From Paracoccus ravus (GTDB lineage Bacteria; Pseudomonadota; Alphaproteobacteria; Rhodobacterales; Rhodobacteraceae): a DNA stretch of 64,000 nucleotides. Below, in pieces: positions 17,910 through 26,752 of this stretch; positions within the stretch are counted from its first letter, which is position 1, and each line of letters begins with the position of its first letter. The stretch spans positions 48,650-112,649 of the forward strand of contig NZ_SDEB01000014.1 in assembly GCF_004522175.1 (NCBI RefSeq), given 5' to 3'. The translations under genes and the position numbers were made by a program. The notes under the pieces were generated by a model. It was not told the origin of the DNA and did no database searches. It saw only the letters and a list, made by a program, of their open reading frames with translations.

Positions 17910-19493
17910 TCAACAATTTTTCGCTTCCCGCTGTTCCACGGCACTGCACGATTCGCCGTCGAACCCGCCCAGAATGAGGTCGCGCAGTTGCTCCAATGGC
18001 CGTGAGGGCGCATCGGGTGGGGGGATCAGCCCCGGCGCAAGACCCCATGCCGCCGTGCGCTCGACCAGAGTATGCGGGCCGATCACATGCAAAGGCACCT
18101 CCCGCCCTTGCTTCAGCGCGATATGCGGCGCGGCGGGATGATCGCCCAGGATCAGGACCAGCGGGGCCTCGGCGGCGTGTCGCAGCACATACCCGGTGAC
18201 GGCCTGCAGCGCGTAATCGAGCGCGTCGCGATAGCTGCGCCGAACCCTGTCCTGATCGCGCCAAACCACCGCCGGGGGATCGCCCGATTCGGCCATCTCA
18301 TCGAATTCCCGTCCGTCACCGATGAGGTCCCAGGCCAAGATCCGCGGCACTGGCGTCCATGGCGCATGGGACGAGATCAACGCGATCTGGATCATCATCC
18401 TGGGCCGCGCCCCGCCGTTTCGCAGCAGCCGGTCCATCGCGGTCAGGGTGAATTGATCGGGCATGGTCACCCAGTCAAAGGGCTTCCCGCGATAGCCCAG
18501 ATCGGCCGCAGCCAGAACCCGGTCAAAGCCCATCCGTTCCGCTTCGGGCCAAGGGCGGGTGATGGCGGGCATCACCGCCGCGGTCCGGAACCCGGCTTGG
18601 GCGGCATGGTGAAACAGACCCCTGCGCGGGCTTGCCAGAACCGCGCGATAGGCGGCCTGATCGGCAATCCTCAGCCCGTTTGCGGCCGTGGCATGGGCAA
18701 GCCAGCTTTGCCCGCCCTGAACCGGCGAGACGAAGAACCCCGAGCGCGCTGCCAATCCCGCCTCGGCAAGCGCCGTTTCCGCACGGCGCAGCGTGTCGAT
18801 ATGGCGGGCGTAAAGCGGCTGGGAAAAGCTGCTGCGGCCATAGCTTTCGACAAAGATCAGCAGCACGTCGCGGTCGATCGCCCCGAGCATTCCCGGGCGG
18901 CCAAGATGGGGATCCGTGGCGGCCGCTTCGCGCAGCCGGCGCAGCTCCGCAAGGCTTTGCCGGATCATCGCGGCATGGGCGACAAGATAGCCCGCATTGC
19001 CCGCGATCGGCGCTTCGGCCGTGGCGGCGGGCAGCAGAACCAGAGCGCAGATTGCCGCGGCAAAGGAACGTTGCGCGCCGCTGATGGGCCGGGCGGCCCA
19101 GCACCTGACCGCAAGGCCAAGGGCAAGCCCTCCCGCAATGGCCGCGACCACGGCTCCGCACGCGAGCGAAAGCGCCGCCATTTCGCCGAACGTACCCGCA
19201 AGAAGCCGCCTTCCCGCATCCAGCAGCGCGAGATCCGTCACCGGATTAAAGCTTCGACCCAAAGCGGCCTGGGTCACGAGATCCGCCGCTTTCAGCAGCG
19301 CAAGCGCCAGCAGCACTGGCAGCAGCAGAAATAGCGCCGCCCGGCCCAGGACGCAGATCAGCGCCAGTAGCAGCAGCAATTCGACGAGATGGAGCGGCAG
19401 TTCCGCCCAGGGCATCGCCGCTTCGCGCGGAATGAGCAGGATCAGAAGAATGGTCCCGGAGGCCAGAAACGGGCCGATGCGCCGCCCGCTCAT
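17910..19493 (-). CDS. Sulfatase-fold (LtaS/phosphoethanolamine-transferase-like) membrane protein
   Basis: This 527-residue protein has five hydrophobic N-terminal helices (about 1-180) and a periplasmic alkaline-phosphatase-superfamily domain. Likely metal ligands are the glutamate in LLIFVESYGRS and the LGDH motif near residue 465. A serine in GGQSWLAHATAANG is the probable nucleophile in place of the usual threonine. Related enzymes move phosphoglycerol or phosphoethanolamine onto envelope glycans or lipids. The start at 19493 overlaps the upstream CDP-alcohol phosphatidyltransferase stop (ATGA), which suggests the two act in one envelope pathway. Confidence 0.8.
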   Translation of the reverse strand: MSGRRIGPFLASGTILLILLIPREAAMPWAELPLHLVELLLLLALICVLGRAALFLLLPVLLALALLKAADLVTQAALGRSFNPVTDLALLDAGRRLLAGTFGEMAALSLACGAVVAAIAGGLALGLAVRCWAARPISGAQRSFAAAICALVLLPAATAEAPIAGNAGYLVAHAAMIRQSLAELRRLREAAATDPHLGRPGMLGAIDRDVLLIFVESYGRSSFSQPLYARHIDTLRRAETALAEAGLAARSGFFVSPVQGGQSWLAHATAANGLRIADQAAYRAVLASPRRGLFHHAAQAGFRTAAVMPAITRPWPEAERMGFDRVLAAADLGYRGKPFDWVTMPDQFTLTAMDRLLRNGGARPRMMIQIALISSHAPWTPVPRILAWDLIGDGREFDEMAESGDPPAVVWRDQDRVRRSYRDALDYALQAVTGYVLRHAAEAPLVLILGDHPAAPHIALKQGREVPLHVIGPHTLVERTAAWGLAPGLIPPPDAPSRPLEQLRDLILGGFDGESCSAVEQREAKNC

Positions 19494-20230
19494 GTCCGGG
19501 CCCGCCAGAGCCGTGCCACATCCGTTCCAAAAGACCATGTCAGCCCAAGGATCGCCGTCCATGCAAGCAGGCTGGAAAGCACGGGCGGCAAGGCCGGCAA
19601 TTGCAAGAGGACCAGCACCGAAAGCTGCGCGACGCATATCAGCTTGCGGCGCAGGCTGGGCGCAAGCGGGGCCGCGAGCCAGGGCCAGATCCATCCTGCC
19701 GCGACGAAGACGTAGCGCATGACGCCCAGCAACAAGGTTGCGATCCCGACCCCGGCTGCGACGGCATGAAGGCTCAGGACAAGGGCCAAAGCGGCATCGG
19801 CCTCGATGTCGAAGCGCGCGCCGAAAGCCGAGGCCAAGCCGCTGCGCCGTGCCAGCCAACCATCCATCCCGTCCAGCAGCATTGCGCCAAAGGCCAGCAG
19901 GGCGACCATCCAGCCACCGGGTTGATGCGCCAGAAGCGGCGGGATCATCGCGCAGGTCAACGCAAGGCGCAGCAGCGTCACGACATTGCACGCGCCCAGC
20001 CTCGGATGCGGATAGAAGCGGCGCATGCGCCCCGCGACAAAGGCTCCCAGCAGGATGAACAGGCCCAGAGCGGCGATCCAGCCGACAAAGCCGCCCGACA
20101 TTCCGGCCCCACCCAGGCCCGCGACCAGCGCAAGCCCGGCCAGCATCGCCAATCCGAAATGGCCGCCGATGCCCGGCCGCAGCCGGACGGTCGGGAATGA
20201 AAACCTTGGCGCGGATCCGCTGTCTCGCAT
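19490..20230 (-). CDS. CDP-alcohol phosphatidyltransferase family protein
   Basis: This 246-residue inner-membrane enzyme has about six hydrophobic segments. The catalytic signature is seen as LDGMDGWLARRSG followed by GARFDIEADAALAL, which fits the D-x2-DG-x2-AR-x8-G-x3-D-x3-D motif. It condenses a CDP-activated lipid with an alcohol; the alcohol cannot be predicted. ATG at 20230 is preferred, with a TTG two codons upstream. It is the first gene of the operon running through the sulfatase, transporter and glycosyltransferase genes. Confidence 0.87.
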   Translation of the reverse strand: MRDSGSAPRFSFPTVRLRPGIGGHFGLAMLAGLALVAGLGGAGMSGGFVGWIAALGLFILLGAFVAGRMRRFYPHPRLGACNVVTLLRLALTCAMIPPLLAHQPGGWMVALLAFGAMLLDGMDGWLARRSGLASAFGARFDIEADAALALVLSLHAVAAGVGIATLLLGVMRYVFVAAGWIWPWLAAPLAPSLRRKLICVAQLSVLVLLQLPALPPVLSSLLAWTAILGLTWSFGTDVARLWRART

Positions 20231-20322
20231 GGGCAAAGGCTAGGCTCATGGCGGAAGAGGTCAAGGCTTTCGCTATGCCTGGACGGCAATCCGGATTAAC
20301 ATCGGCGCAGGAAGGAACAGCC

Positions 20323-20871
20323 ATGCCGGAACGGCCCGCAGCCTACCGCCCCACCGCCCGCATGTTTCACTGGGGCATCGCGCTTGCGGTGCTGCTCATG
20401 ATCCCTGCGGGCCTAGTCATGACGCGCGAGGGTCTTCCCCGCCCCTTGCAGGACGGATTGTTCATCCTGCACAAGAACTTGGGCGTGCTTTTGCTGCTGG
20501 CGATGCTGGGGCGGCTGGCCTATCTGGCGACCCATCCGCCGCCCCCGCTGCCCGATACGGTTCCCGCTTGGCAAAAACTGGCCGCGCGTGTTTCGCATGG
20601 GGCGCTTTACCTTTTGCTGCTGGTCATGCCGCTCACTGGCTTTACCCGGGTCCGGGCGGGCGGATTTCCGATCGAGATGCTGGACAGGCTGGGTTTCGGC
20701 CCCTGGATCGCCCAATCGAAGCCTCTGGCCGATGCGGCGCAATCCCTGCACAGGACCGCGGCCTATCTTCTGATCGCTCTGCTTGCCTTGCATGTCGCCG
20801 CGGCGCTTTATCACGCCCTGATCCGCCGAGACGAGGTCTGGGGGCGGATGTGGCCGCCGCGTGGTCCCTGA
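20323..20871 (+). CDS. Cytochrome b561 family protein
   Basis: This 182-residue inner-membrane cytochrome has four transmembrane helices. Histidines suited to bind two b-type hemes occur in ARMFHWGIALAV, ILHKNLGVLL, VSHGALYLLLL and LHVAAALYHALIRRD. Members pass electrons between quinone and periplasmic acceptors or superoxide. The ATG at 20323 follows GGAAGGAACAG; a longer frame upstream has no fitting start. The gene diverges from the phosphatidyltransferase operon and precedes the injection-system cluster by 180 bases. Nothing ties it functionally to that cluster. Confidence 0.9.
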   Translation: MPERPAAYRPTARMFHWGIALAVLLMIPAGLVMTREGLPRPLQDGLFILHKNLGVLLLLAMLGRLAYLATHPPPPLPDTVPAWQKLAARVSHGALYLLLLVMPLTGFTRVRAGGFPIEMLDRLGFGPWIAQSKPLADAAQSLHRTAAYLLIALLALHVAAALYHALIRRDEVWGRMWPPRGP

Positions 20872-20990
20872 TCCGGGTTTCCGGCGCGGACGACGGCCCC
20901 GAAATAGACGCTTGGGCGAATCGGGTCGTCGCGGTTATTATTCCCGCATAGGTCAATTGCTTTTGAGTTCCGGCTCTCCGGGGCTGTACT

Positions 20991-21018
20991 TGGTATATTG
21001 AACTGATTTTTCTCAGTT
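20991..21018 (+). promoter_or_regulatory. Probable promoter and inverted repeat of the injection-system operon
   Basis: TGGTATATT at 20991-20999 is an extended -10 element with no convincing -35. Directly after it, AACTGA (21001-21006) and TCAGTT (21013-21018) form a perfect six-base inverted repeat with a six-base spacer that would cover the transcription start. This could be an operator or a 5' hairpin. It lies 34 bases before the first possible sheath start codon. Confidence 0.45.
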
Positions 21019-21051
21019 TTCTGTGCCTTGGCTTGACCCGGAGTCCCTCTG

Positions 21052-22764
21052 ATGATGGAGGTGACTTCCTTGACCGTTCTCGTTGTTCCCGGCGTGAGCA
21101 TCGCAACCCGTTTTGATGTTCTGCCGCCGCTTCCTGCTGCCTCGGGCGTCGTGGGCATCGCCGCAATCATTGATCGCCCTCCGGCCACCGCGAGCCTGAT
21201 CGGCCTGACGAAATCCGCCGAGATCGACGCGCTCTTGGGTCCGGGCACCCGGGCCAGCGCGCCCGAGATCGTCCACGCCCTTGGCAATGGCGCGCAGGAG
21301 GTGGTGGTCAGTCCCGTCCTTGGTGGTGGCGCGGCCTCGCTCGTGCTGAACAATGCTGACGGAGCCCCGGCGGTGATCCTGCGGGCGCGGTCGAACGGGA
21401 GTTGGGCGCATCGGCTCAGCGTCGATATCCGCGCGCTCGCCTCGGGCAGCGGCGGCACGGCCCGTGTCACGCTGAGGCTGCTCGCAGCTGGCCAGGTGAT
21501 CGAGGAATTCCCCGATCTTGCCGGGGACCGAAACGATCCGTCCGCGATCTTCGACGTGATCAATACCCGTTCGGTCCATGTCGTGGCGGTCGATCCCGGC
21601 TTTGACGGGGATGATCCCACGCCCGGCACCTATGCCTTGCCCGGCGATGGCAGCGGCGTGCCGGTCAATGTGACCGGAGAGGCGACCGAGCTTTTCCGCA
21701 TCCTTGCCGAGACCGGGGTCGACGAGACCGGGCTCTCGGTCGAGATCGCGGGCAGCGGCAATGCGATCACCGTGCGGGTCTCGCGCACGGGGGCGGTGCA
21801 GGAAGAATTTACCCGCCTGACCATGGATCCCGACAGTGCAAGGCATCTTCCCGCGGTGTTGCTGGCCAATTCCGCGCTGGTGACCCTGCGGCAGGCCAAT
21901 TCGCTGGCGCCAGCCGCGCGGCTGCCGGCCGCCACCACGGCCCCGATCCCGCTTCAGGATGGCAGTTCGCCCAATGCGGCTGCCTATCAGGCCGCGATCG
22001 ACCGTCTGGGGGACGATCCGCGCATCAACCTCGTGCTGGCCGCGATCGAGCCCACCGCCACGAGCAATACCGTCCGAACCATCCATCAGGCGCTGGTCGC
22101 CCATGCGGTGCAAGAGGCCGAGAATGGCAGCCCCCGGATTGCTCTTGGTGCGGTGACGGCGGGCGAACAACCTGATCTGGACCAGGTGCGTGACCATGCG
22201 GCGGCGGTGCGCAACCGGCGCTTCGTCCTTGTCTCGCCCGCCGGGGCGGCGGGGGCGGTGGCCGGGCTGGTGTCGCGGCTCTCGCCGGAAATATCGCCGA
22301 CTTTCAAGACCGTGCCGCTCTTTGGCCTGACACCGGCAAGCTATAGCGGCTCGGAACTGAACAAACTGCTTGGGCCAAGCCATAATGCGCTGGTCGTGCA
22401 GCAGCGCAGCGGACGGGGAATCATTGTCCTGCGCGGGCTCGATACGTCCGGCGATCAGATCTCGGTCACGCGGGTGGCCGATGCCGCGATCCGCGAGACC
22501 AAGGCCATTGCCGAGAATTTCATCGGTCAGCTCAATTCCTCGGATGCGCGCGCCGCCTTGCGCAGCCAGATCATCGCCACCTTCACCCGCATGGAGCGCG
22601 CCGGGGCGCTGGTGCCCTCGACCGATGGGACCGACCCTGCCTTCTTCGTCGATGTCTATTCGACACAATTGGATTTCGCCCAAGGAATCGTGCGCATCGA
22701 CATTGCCGTCCGGCCGGTGCGGGCCATCGATTTCATCTACGCCACGATCCGCGTCAAGAATTAA
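21052..22764 (+). CDS. Contractile tail sheath protein
   Basis: This 570-residue protein is the contractile outer tube. The C-terminal region around residues 525-570 (FVDVYSTQLDFAQG, then IDIAVRPVRAIDFIYATIRV) is the conserved sheath handshake domain, and the N-terminus (VVPGVSIATRFDVLPPLPAA) fits sheath proteins. The middle is a variable inserted domain. Two starts are possible: ATG at 21052 with GGAG eight bases upstream, or TTG at 21070 with a near-perfect GGAGGTGA five bases upstream. Only one sheath gene exists, unlike the two to three of Afp/PVC. The tube gene follows after 23 bases. Confidence 0.9.
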   Translation: MMEVTSLTVLVVPGVSIATRFDVLPPLPAASGVVGIAAIIDRPPATASLIGLTKSAEIDALLGPGTRASAPEIVHALGNGAQEVVVSPVLGGGAASLVLNNADGAPAVILRARSNGSWAHRLSVDIRALASGSGGTARVTLRLLAAGQVIEEFPDLAGDRNDPSAIFDVINTRSVHVVAVDPGFDGDDPTPGTYALPGDGSGVPVNVTGEATELFRILAETGVDETGLSVEIAGSGNAITVRVSRTGAVQEEFTRLTMDPDSARHLPAVLLANSALVTLRQANSLAPAARLPAATTAPIPLQDGSSPNAAAYQAAIDRLGDDPRINLVLAAIEPTATSNTVRTIHQALVAHAVQEAENGSPRIALGAVTAGEQPDLDQVRDHAAAVRNRRFVLVSPAGAAGAVAGLVSRLSPEISPTFKTVPLFGLTPASYSGSELNKLLGPSHNALVVQQRSGRGIIVLRGLDTSGDQISVTRVADAAIRETKAIAENFIGQLNSSDARAALRSQIIATFTRMERAGALVPSTDGTDPAFFVDVYSTQLDFAQGIVRIDIAVRPVRAIDFIYATIRVKN

Positions 22765-22787
22765 CCCAAGCCGGAAGGAGGCTCGCG

Positions 22788-23168
22788 ATGTCTCTGATAT
22801 TTGCAGCCAATGAAAGCGCAGTTCTGGTCAATGGCGAACCCGTTCTTGGGGTGCAATCGCTGGAATACCGCCGGGTGCGCGAGCGCAGCAACGTCTATTC
22901 CGTCGGCGGGGCCGAGCGCGTCGCCGTGGTGACGGGCCGCGAAAAGGTCGAGATCCGGCTCTCGGTCGCCTCGACCTGGCCGCCCCTAGACGAATTGGGC
23001 TGGGCCGAGGAGCCCTTTGCCATCACCGCGCAGCTGCGCTCGGCGGGCGGTGAGACGACGGTGTCCTTCGACGAGGTGCTGATCTCGGAAAAGACCTTTG
23101 CCATGCCCGTATCGGGCCGGGGCGAGACGGTCTATGAGATGACAGCAACGCGCGTGCGCGAAGGCTGA
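22788..23168 (+). CDS. Inner tail tube protein (candidate)
   Basis: This 126-residue protein follows the sheath, where the tube gene normally lies. The pattern VLVNGEPVLGVQSLEYR, then NVYSVGGAERV, then a beta-hairpin-rich remainder resembles XkdM-like myotail tube proteins, though it is somewhat shorter than the usual 140-170 residues. A strong GGAAGGAGG precedes the ATG, consistent with a need for many copies. The assignment rests on position, size and beta pattern rather than a diagnostic motif. Confidence 0.7.
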   Translation: MSLIFAANESAVLVNGEPVLGVQSLEYRRVRERSNVYSVGGAERVAVVTGREKVEIRLSVASTWPPLDELGWAEEPFAITAQLRSAGGETTVSFDEVLISEKTFAMPVSGRGETVYEMTATRVREG

Positions 23169-23170
23169 CC

Positions 23171-24427
23171 ATGACGGGGATCGCCATCCTTCTGGGTCTT
23201 GGCGAGGCCCGGTTGGCGGACCGGTCCTTTGCGATCGCGCCCGGTGCCGGGGACGGGGCGCTGCGCTTGCTGCCGGACGGGCCCGAATTGCGGATGCTTC
23301 GCTTTGGCGAACGGGGCCGCCTTGCCCGCGATGCCCTGCGCGCCGCCGCCCCCGAAGCCGAACTGGCCCAAGCGGCGCTGCGGCTTGCCACGGTCGCACC
23401 GGGCCGCCATCCGGCAGCCGCGGCGCTCGCGCTGCATCTGGCCGGGGCCGGGGCAGAAAGGATCGGCTTTGTTCTGGCGCAAAGCCTTGTCGCGCGCCAT
23501 CTGGGCTGGTCGCCCGCCGCCATCTCCGAGGCCGTGGCGGCAGAAATCGACCTGCTGGCGGGCGAGTGGCATCGCAGCACACAAAGCGCGCCCGGAGGAT
23601 GGACACGGGTGGTATTCGAGGCTGCCCCGGCCGGTGGCGAGGAAAGTCTCGACAGCCTGGCGGAGAGTTTGGCCCGCGATCTTCTGACCCGAGCGATGAT
23701 GGGGACCGAGACCGAGGCGCTGTCTGCCATCTCGGTCGCCGCAGCTCGGCGCAACCCCGAAGATCCGCACCCTGCCGCCAATGCGCGCGGGGTACCAAGC
23801 GGTCCGCGGCGCAGGGCGGGCTTGACCCTTCCCGATCGCGCGCGCGCCGATGCGCCCTCCGATGCGCCCCCCCAACCTCTCTCCGATCCGCGCACCGATG
23901 CGACTCCCGCAGCGGCGCATCGCGCGGCGTCCCGCCATTCGCTGTGCGCCGCGCCGCAAGGTCGTGGCGCAGGATCGCCTGATCTGCCACCTGCGCAGGG
24001 TTCCGCAGATGCCCGCTTGCCATCCGCCCAAGCCCAAAGCCCGGTGGGAAGTGAAGACCCCGCTGCCGCAACCGCCCGGCGCGGCAGGGACGCGTTGCCG
24101 CAGATGGCGCGCGCCGCCTTTTTCGACATGACCGACAGGCTGCCGGGCAAGGCCGCGGGGGGGCGTGGTTTTGCGGAAAGCTCGGCGGCGATGCCAATGC
24201 CACCCGCTTTCGCCAATTGGTTCTCTGCCCCGCCGCGGCCTGAGGTGCCGGCTGCTGCGGAAGTCGCGCGGCCCTCGCCCTGGGTCTGGAACAACCCCGA
24301 ACCGCCCCCGGCCCATCTGGCGCCAATGCCGGCCCCGACGCTCGCGTTGCCGCCTGCGTCCGATCCCCTGGACGCACTGGCCGAGGCGCTGCATCTGGCG
24401 GCCGATCTGCGGGGGATCGCGCCATGA
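23171..24427 (+). CDS. Injection-system protein of unknown function, Ala/Pro/Arg-rich C-terminus
   Basis: I do not recognise this 418-residue protein. Residues 1-180 look folded and alpha-helical (FGERGRLARDALRAAAPEAE, AALALHLAGAGAERIGFVLA). Residues 190-400 are low-complexity, rich in Ala, Pro and Arg, and probably disordered. The extreme C-terminus (SDPLDALAEALHLAADLRGI) is a helix. It starts two bases after the tube stop and overlaps the next gene. In phage tails this slot holds assembly chaperones or the tape measure, so a chaperone/scaffold role is a positional guess. Confidence 0.75.
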   Translation: MTGIAILLGLGEARLADRSFAIAPGAGDGALRLLPDGPELRMLRFGERGRLARDALRAAAPEAELAQAALRLATVAPGRHPAAAALALHLAGAGAERIGFVLAQSLVARHLGWSPAAISEAVAAEIDLLAGEWHRSTQSAPGGWTRVVFEAAPAGGEESLDSLAESLARDLLTRAMMGTETEALSAISVAAARRNPEDPHPAANARGVPSGPRRRAGLTLPDRARADAPSDAPPQPLSDPRTDATPAAAHRAASRHSLCAAPQGRGAGSPDLPPAQGSADARLPSAQAQSPVGSEDPAAATARRGRDALPQMARAAFFDMTDRLPGKAAGGRGFAESSAAMPMPPAFANWFSAPPRPEVPAAAEVARPSPWVWNNPEPPPAHLAPMPAPTLALPPASDPLDALAEALHLAADLRGIAP

Positions 24428-25080
24428 CCGAGCGCAGCCTGCCGATGATCGGAGACATCGCGCTTGGGATCGTCGAGCGGATCGAGCATTTCGCGGAAAG
24501 CGGCTTTCGGGGCCATGAGGTGATCGGGCTCGAGGGCTCGGCGCAGCAGCATGTCGGCCGGGCGAGCCATGTGATCCGCATTGCGGGGCGGCTGGCGGGG
24601 GCAAGCGCGCGGGACGATCTCGAGGCCTTGCAGACGCTTGCCGCGACGCCCGAACAGACGCAGTTCACCGCAGATATCGTGACCGCGCTCGATCTTCAGG
24701 CCGTGGTCCTGTCGCGTCTCGCGGTCAGTGAAGTGGCGGGCGCACCGGGCCAGATCAGCTATCAGATGGAGTTGATCGAAGCGCCGCCTCTGCCCCCGCC
24801 TGCGCAGGTCTCGGGCTTTGGCGGGCTGGATGATTTCGGTTTTGGCGACCTTGGTTTCGACACCGACATCATGGGCGATCTCGCGGATCTGGCCGGGGAT
24901 ATCGCCGGGGCGGTGGATGGCGCAATGGACGCGATCGCCGCGCTCGATGCCCTGGCCGGGCTGGGCGATCTGAACCTGGACGGTCCTCTCGCCCCGTTGA
25001 ACGGGGTGATCGAGGGTCTGGGCGAGGCGGGCCGCCGCTTTACCGAGGCCAGCCGCGCATTGGGGGATGTTCTGGGATGA
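24424..25080 (+). CDS. gpU / DNA-circularisation-N-like tail protein
   Basis: This 218-residue protein has an N-terminal half (about 1-115) with the pattern EVIGLEGSAQQHVGRASHVI, IRIAGRLAGASARDDLEALQ, then a closing beta strand ISYQMELIEA. This matches P2 gpU / DNA_circ_N-type proteins, which join tube and baseplate hub. The C-terminal half is Gly/Asp/Ala-rich (FGDLGFDTDIMGDLADLAGD) and looks flexible. No LysM domain is visible, although Afp7-like proteins in this position often carry one. It overlaps both neighbours by four bases. Confidence 0.65.
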   Translation: MTERSLPMIGDIALGIVERIEHFAESGFRGHEVIGLEGSAQQHVGRASHVIRIAGRLAGASARDDLEALQTLAATPEQTQFTADIVTALDLQAVVLSRLAVSEVAGAPGQISYQMELIEAPPLPPPAQVSGFGGLDDFGFGDLGFDTDIMGDLADLAGDIAGAVDGAMDAIAALDALAGLGDLNLDGPLAPLNGVIEGLGEAGRRFTEASRALGDVLG

Positions 25081-26096
25081 ACGTGCTGGTCAATACGGCA
25101 TCTGTGCAACTGGGCGCGCTGCGCTATGACTGCCACGCGACATCGCTGGAGATTGAACTGACCCTGTTGCCGGGGATCGGCACGCTAAGGATGAGCCTGC
25201 CGCCGCAGGTCGAGGTTTCGGCACGCCCGGGCGATGAGGCGGTGCTGAAGCTGAACAATGGCGAGGGCGCGGAACTGGTCCTGACCGGGACAGTGCGGCG
25301 GGTGGCAAGAGGGCCGCGCCGCACCGAACTGGTGGCGGCCGATGCGGGCGCGGTGCTTGCGGCCGCGCGCATGGCCCAGAGTTTTCAGAACCTCCCGCCC
25401 GGCGAGGTACTACGCAAGATCGCGGGCGATCTGGGGTTGACGGCGCTGAGCATGCTGACGGCGCTCGACCCGATGCCGGTCTATGTGGCCGATCAGCGGC
25501 GGACGGCGGGCGAACATGTCGCGCGGCTTGCGGAACTGGGCGGGGGCTATGCTGCGGTGGAGGCGGGCGGACGGATCTCGGCCCAGCCCTGGCCCTTTCT
25601 GCCGCCGACAAAGGCGCTCTTGCAGGGGCGCGAAGTGATCGATTACGCGGCCTGGGATTACGGCGCCGAGGCGGATCTGGCCTTTGTCGGCGCAAGCCCC
25701 GCTTCGGCCGGAGCCGATCTGCGCGCGCTGGCGCAGGCGACCGAGCCGGTGGCCGGCGGGGCAGGGGATCCGGCCCCGGATCTGCATTGGCTGCAGCGTC
25801 CGATGCTGCGCTCGGGTCTGGGGGTGAGTGGGGCTGCCGAAGGCGCGCGGGCTGCGCGCGCCTCGCGCCGGTCCCGGATGCGCGCGACCTGCTGGCTTTT
25901 GCCCGGCCTGCGCCCCGGCGATGTGATCGAGGTCCAGGGTCTGGCCGAGGGCATATCGGGCGGGCCTTGGATGCTGGTGCGGGTGCAGCATTCCTTGCGC
26001 CGGGACCAGGGCGGGACCACCCGCATCGCAGCGGTCTCGGCCCGGGGAACGGGGCTGCTCGACGCGCTTTCCGGATTGGCGGGGGCGTTGCCATGA
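25077..26096 (+). CDS. Baseplate hub protein, gpD / late control D family
   Basis: This 339-residue protein is the hub that joins tube to spike (P2 gpD, T4 gp27, N-terminal VgrG fold). Typical features are the early beta domain, GEVLRKIAGDLGLTALSM near residue 110, the segment VYVADQRRTAGEHVARLAELGG near 140, and the late RPGDVIEVQGLAEGISGGPWML with a basic C-terminus. Family length is about 340-390 residues. It overlaps the gpV-like gene by four bases, which preserves the classical hub-spike pair. Confidence 0.85.
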   Translation: MNVLVNTASVQLGALRYDCHATSLEIELTLLPGIGTLRMSLPPQVEVSARPGDEAVLKLNNGEGAELVLTGTVRRVARGPRRTELVAADAGAVLAAARMAQSFQNLPPGEVLRKIAGDLGLTALSMLTALDPMPVYVADQRRTAGEHVARLAELGGGYAAVEAGGRISAQPWPFLPPTKALLQGREVIDYAAWDYGAEADLAFVGASPASAGADLRALAQATEPVAGGAGDPAPDLHWLQRPMLRSGLGVSGAAEGARAARASRRSRMRATCWLLPGLRPGDVIEVQGLAEGISGGPWMLVRVQHSLRRDQGGTTRIAAVSARGTGLLDALSGLAGALP

Positions 26097-26752
26097 ATGA
26101 CCAGCTTTTCGACGCGGTGGCCCGGATCGCCCGGCACGAGGCCGAGGCCCGCGACATCGCGGCCTTTGGCATTGTGCAGGAGGTCCATCGCAGCCTGATG
26201 GGGGCCAGCGATCTTGCGGTTGATCTGCGGCTGCGCGATCGCGGCATCGTCCTGCCCCGCGTGCCGGTCGCGGTGGGCGCTCTGGGCGTCGCCGCGACGC
26301 CGACGGTCGGAGATCTCGCGCTGGTCCTGTTCGCCGAGGGCGATGTCCATGCAGGCGTCGTCGTCGGTTTCCTGCACCATCCGGGCCTGCCTGCGCCCCA
26401 GCTTTCCGACGAGCAGATCGCGATCAGCCTGCCGCCGGGATCGCTAGCGCCGACGGTCTCGGCGCTGCTCGACTATGCTGCCCCCGCGCTGACACTGAAG
26501 ATCGGCGACAAGACCGAGGTCACGATCGAGGATGGCGCGGTGCGGATCGTCTCGGGTGGGGCCAGCATCGCCATCGACGCTGGCGGTTCGGAAGAGATCA
26601 AGATCGATACCGGAGGGGCCTCGTTCCTGATGACGGCCGGAGGCGAACTGACCGTCGAGGCCAGCCAGAAACTGACCCTGAAGGCCAGCCAGATCGAGAT
26701 CAAGGCCGATGCCACGGTCAAGATCAGCGGCGCCACGGTGGAGATGAACTGA
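26093..26752 (+). CDS. Baseplate spike protein, gpV family
   Basis: This 219-residue protein has an OB-fold domain in the first half (GIVLPRVPVAVGALGVAATP, VGDLALVLFAEGDVHAGVVV). The C-terminal half is a repetitive beta-prism (VTIEDGAVRIVSGGASIAID, LTLKASQIEIKADATVKISG) typical of a trimeric membrane-piercing spike. The ATG at 26093 overlaps the hub stop; a longer frame upstream is out of register with the hub gene. Its blunt end would be capped by the PAAR protein encoded next. Confidence 0.88.
   Translation: MNDQLFDAVARIARHEAEARDIAAFGIVQEVHRSLMGASDLAVDLRLRDRGIVLPRVPVAVGALGVAATPTVGDLALVLFAEGDVHAGVVVGFLHHPGLPAPQLSDEQIAISLPPGSLAPTVSALLDYAAPALTLKIGDKTEVTIEDGAVRIVSGGASIAIDAGGSEEIKIDTGGASFLMTAGGELTVEASQKLTLKASQIEIKADATVKISGATVEMN

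Noticed and set aside
19494..20324. N-terminal extension of the sulfatase frame over the phosphatidyltransferase gene
   Set aside because: The extension lies out of frame over a gene with an intact catalytic motif. The ATG at 19493 overlapping that gene's stop is the natural start.
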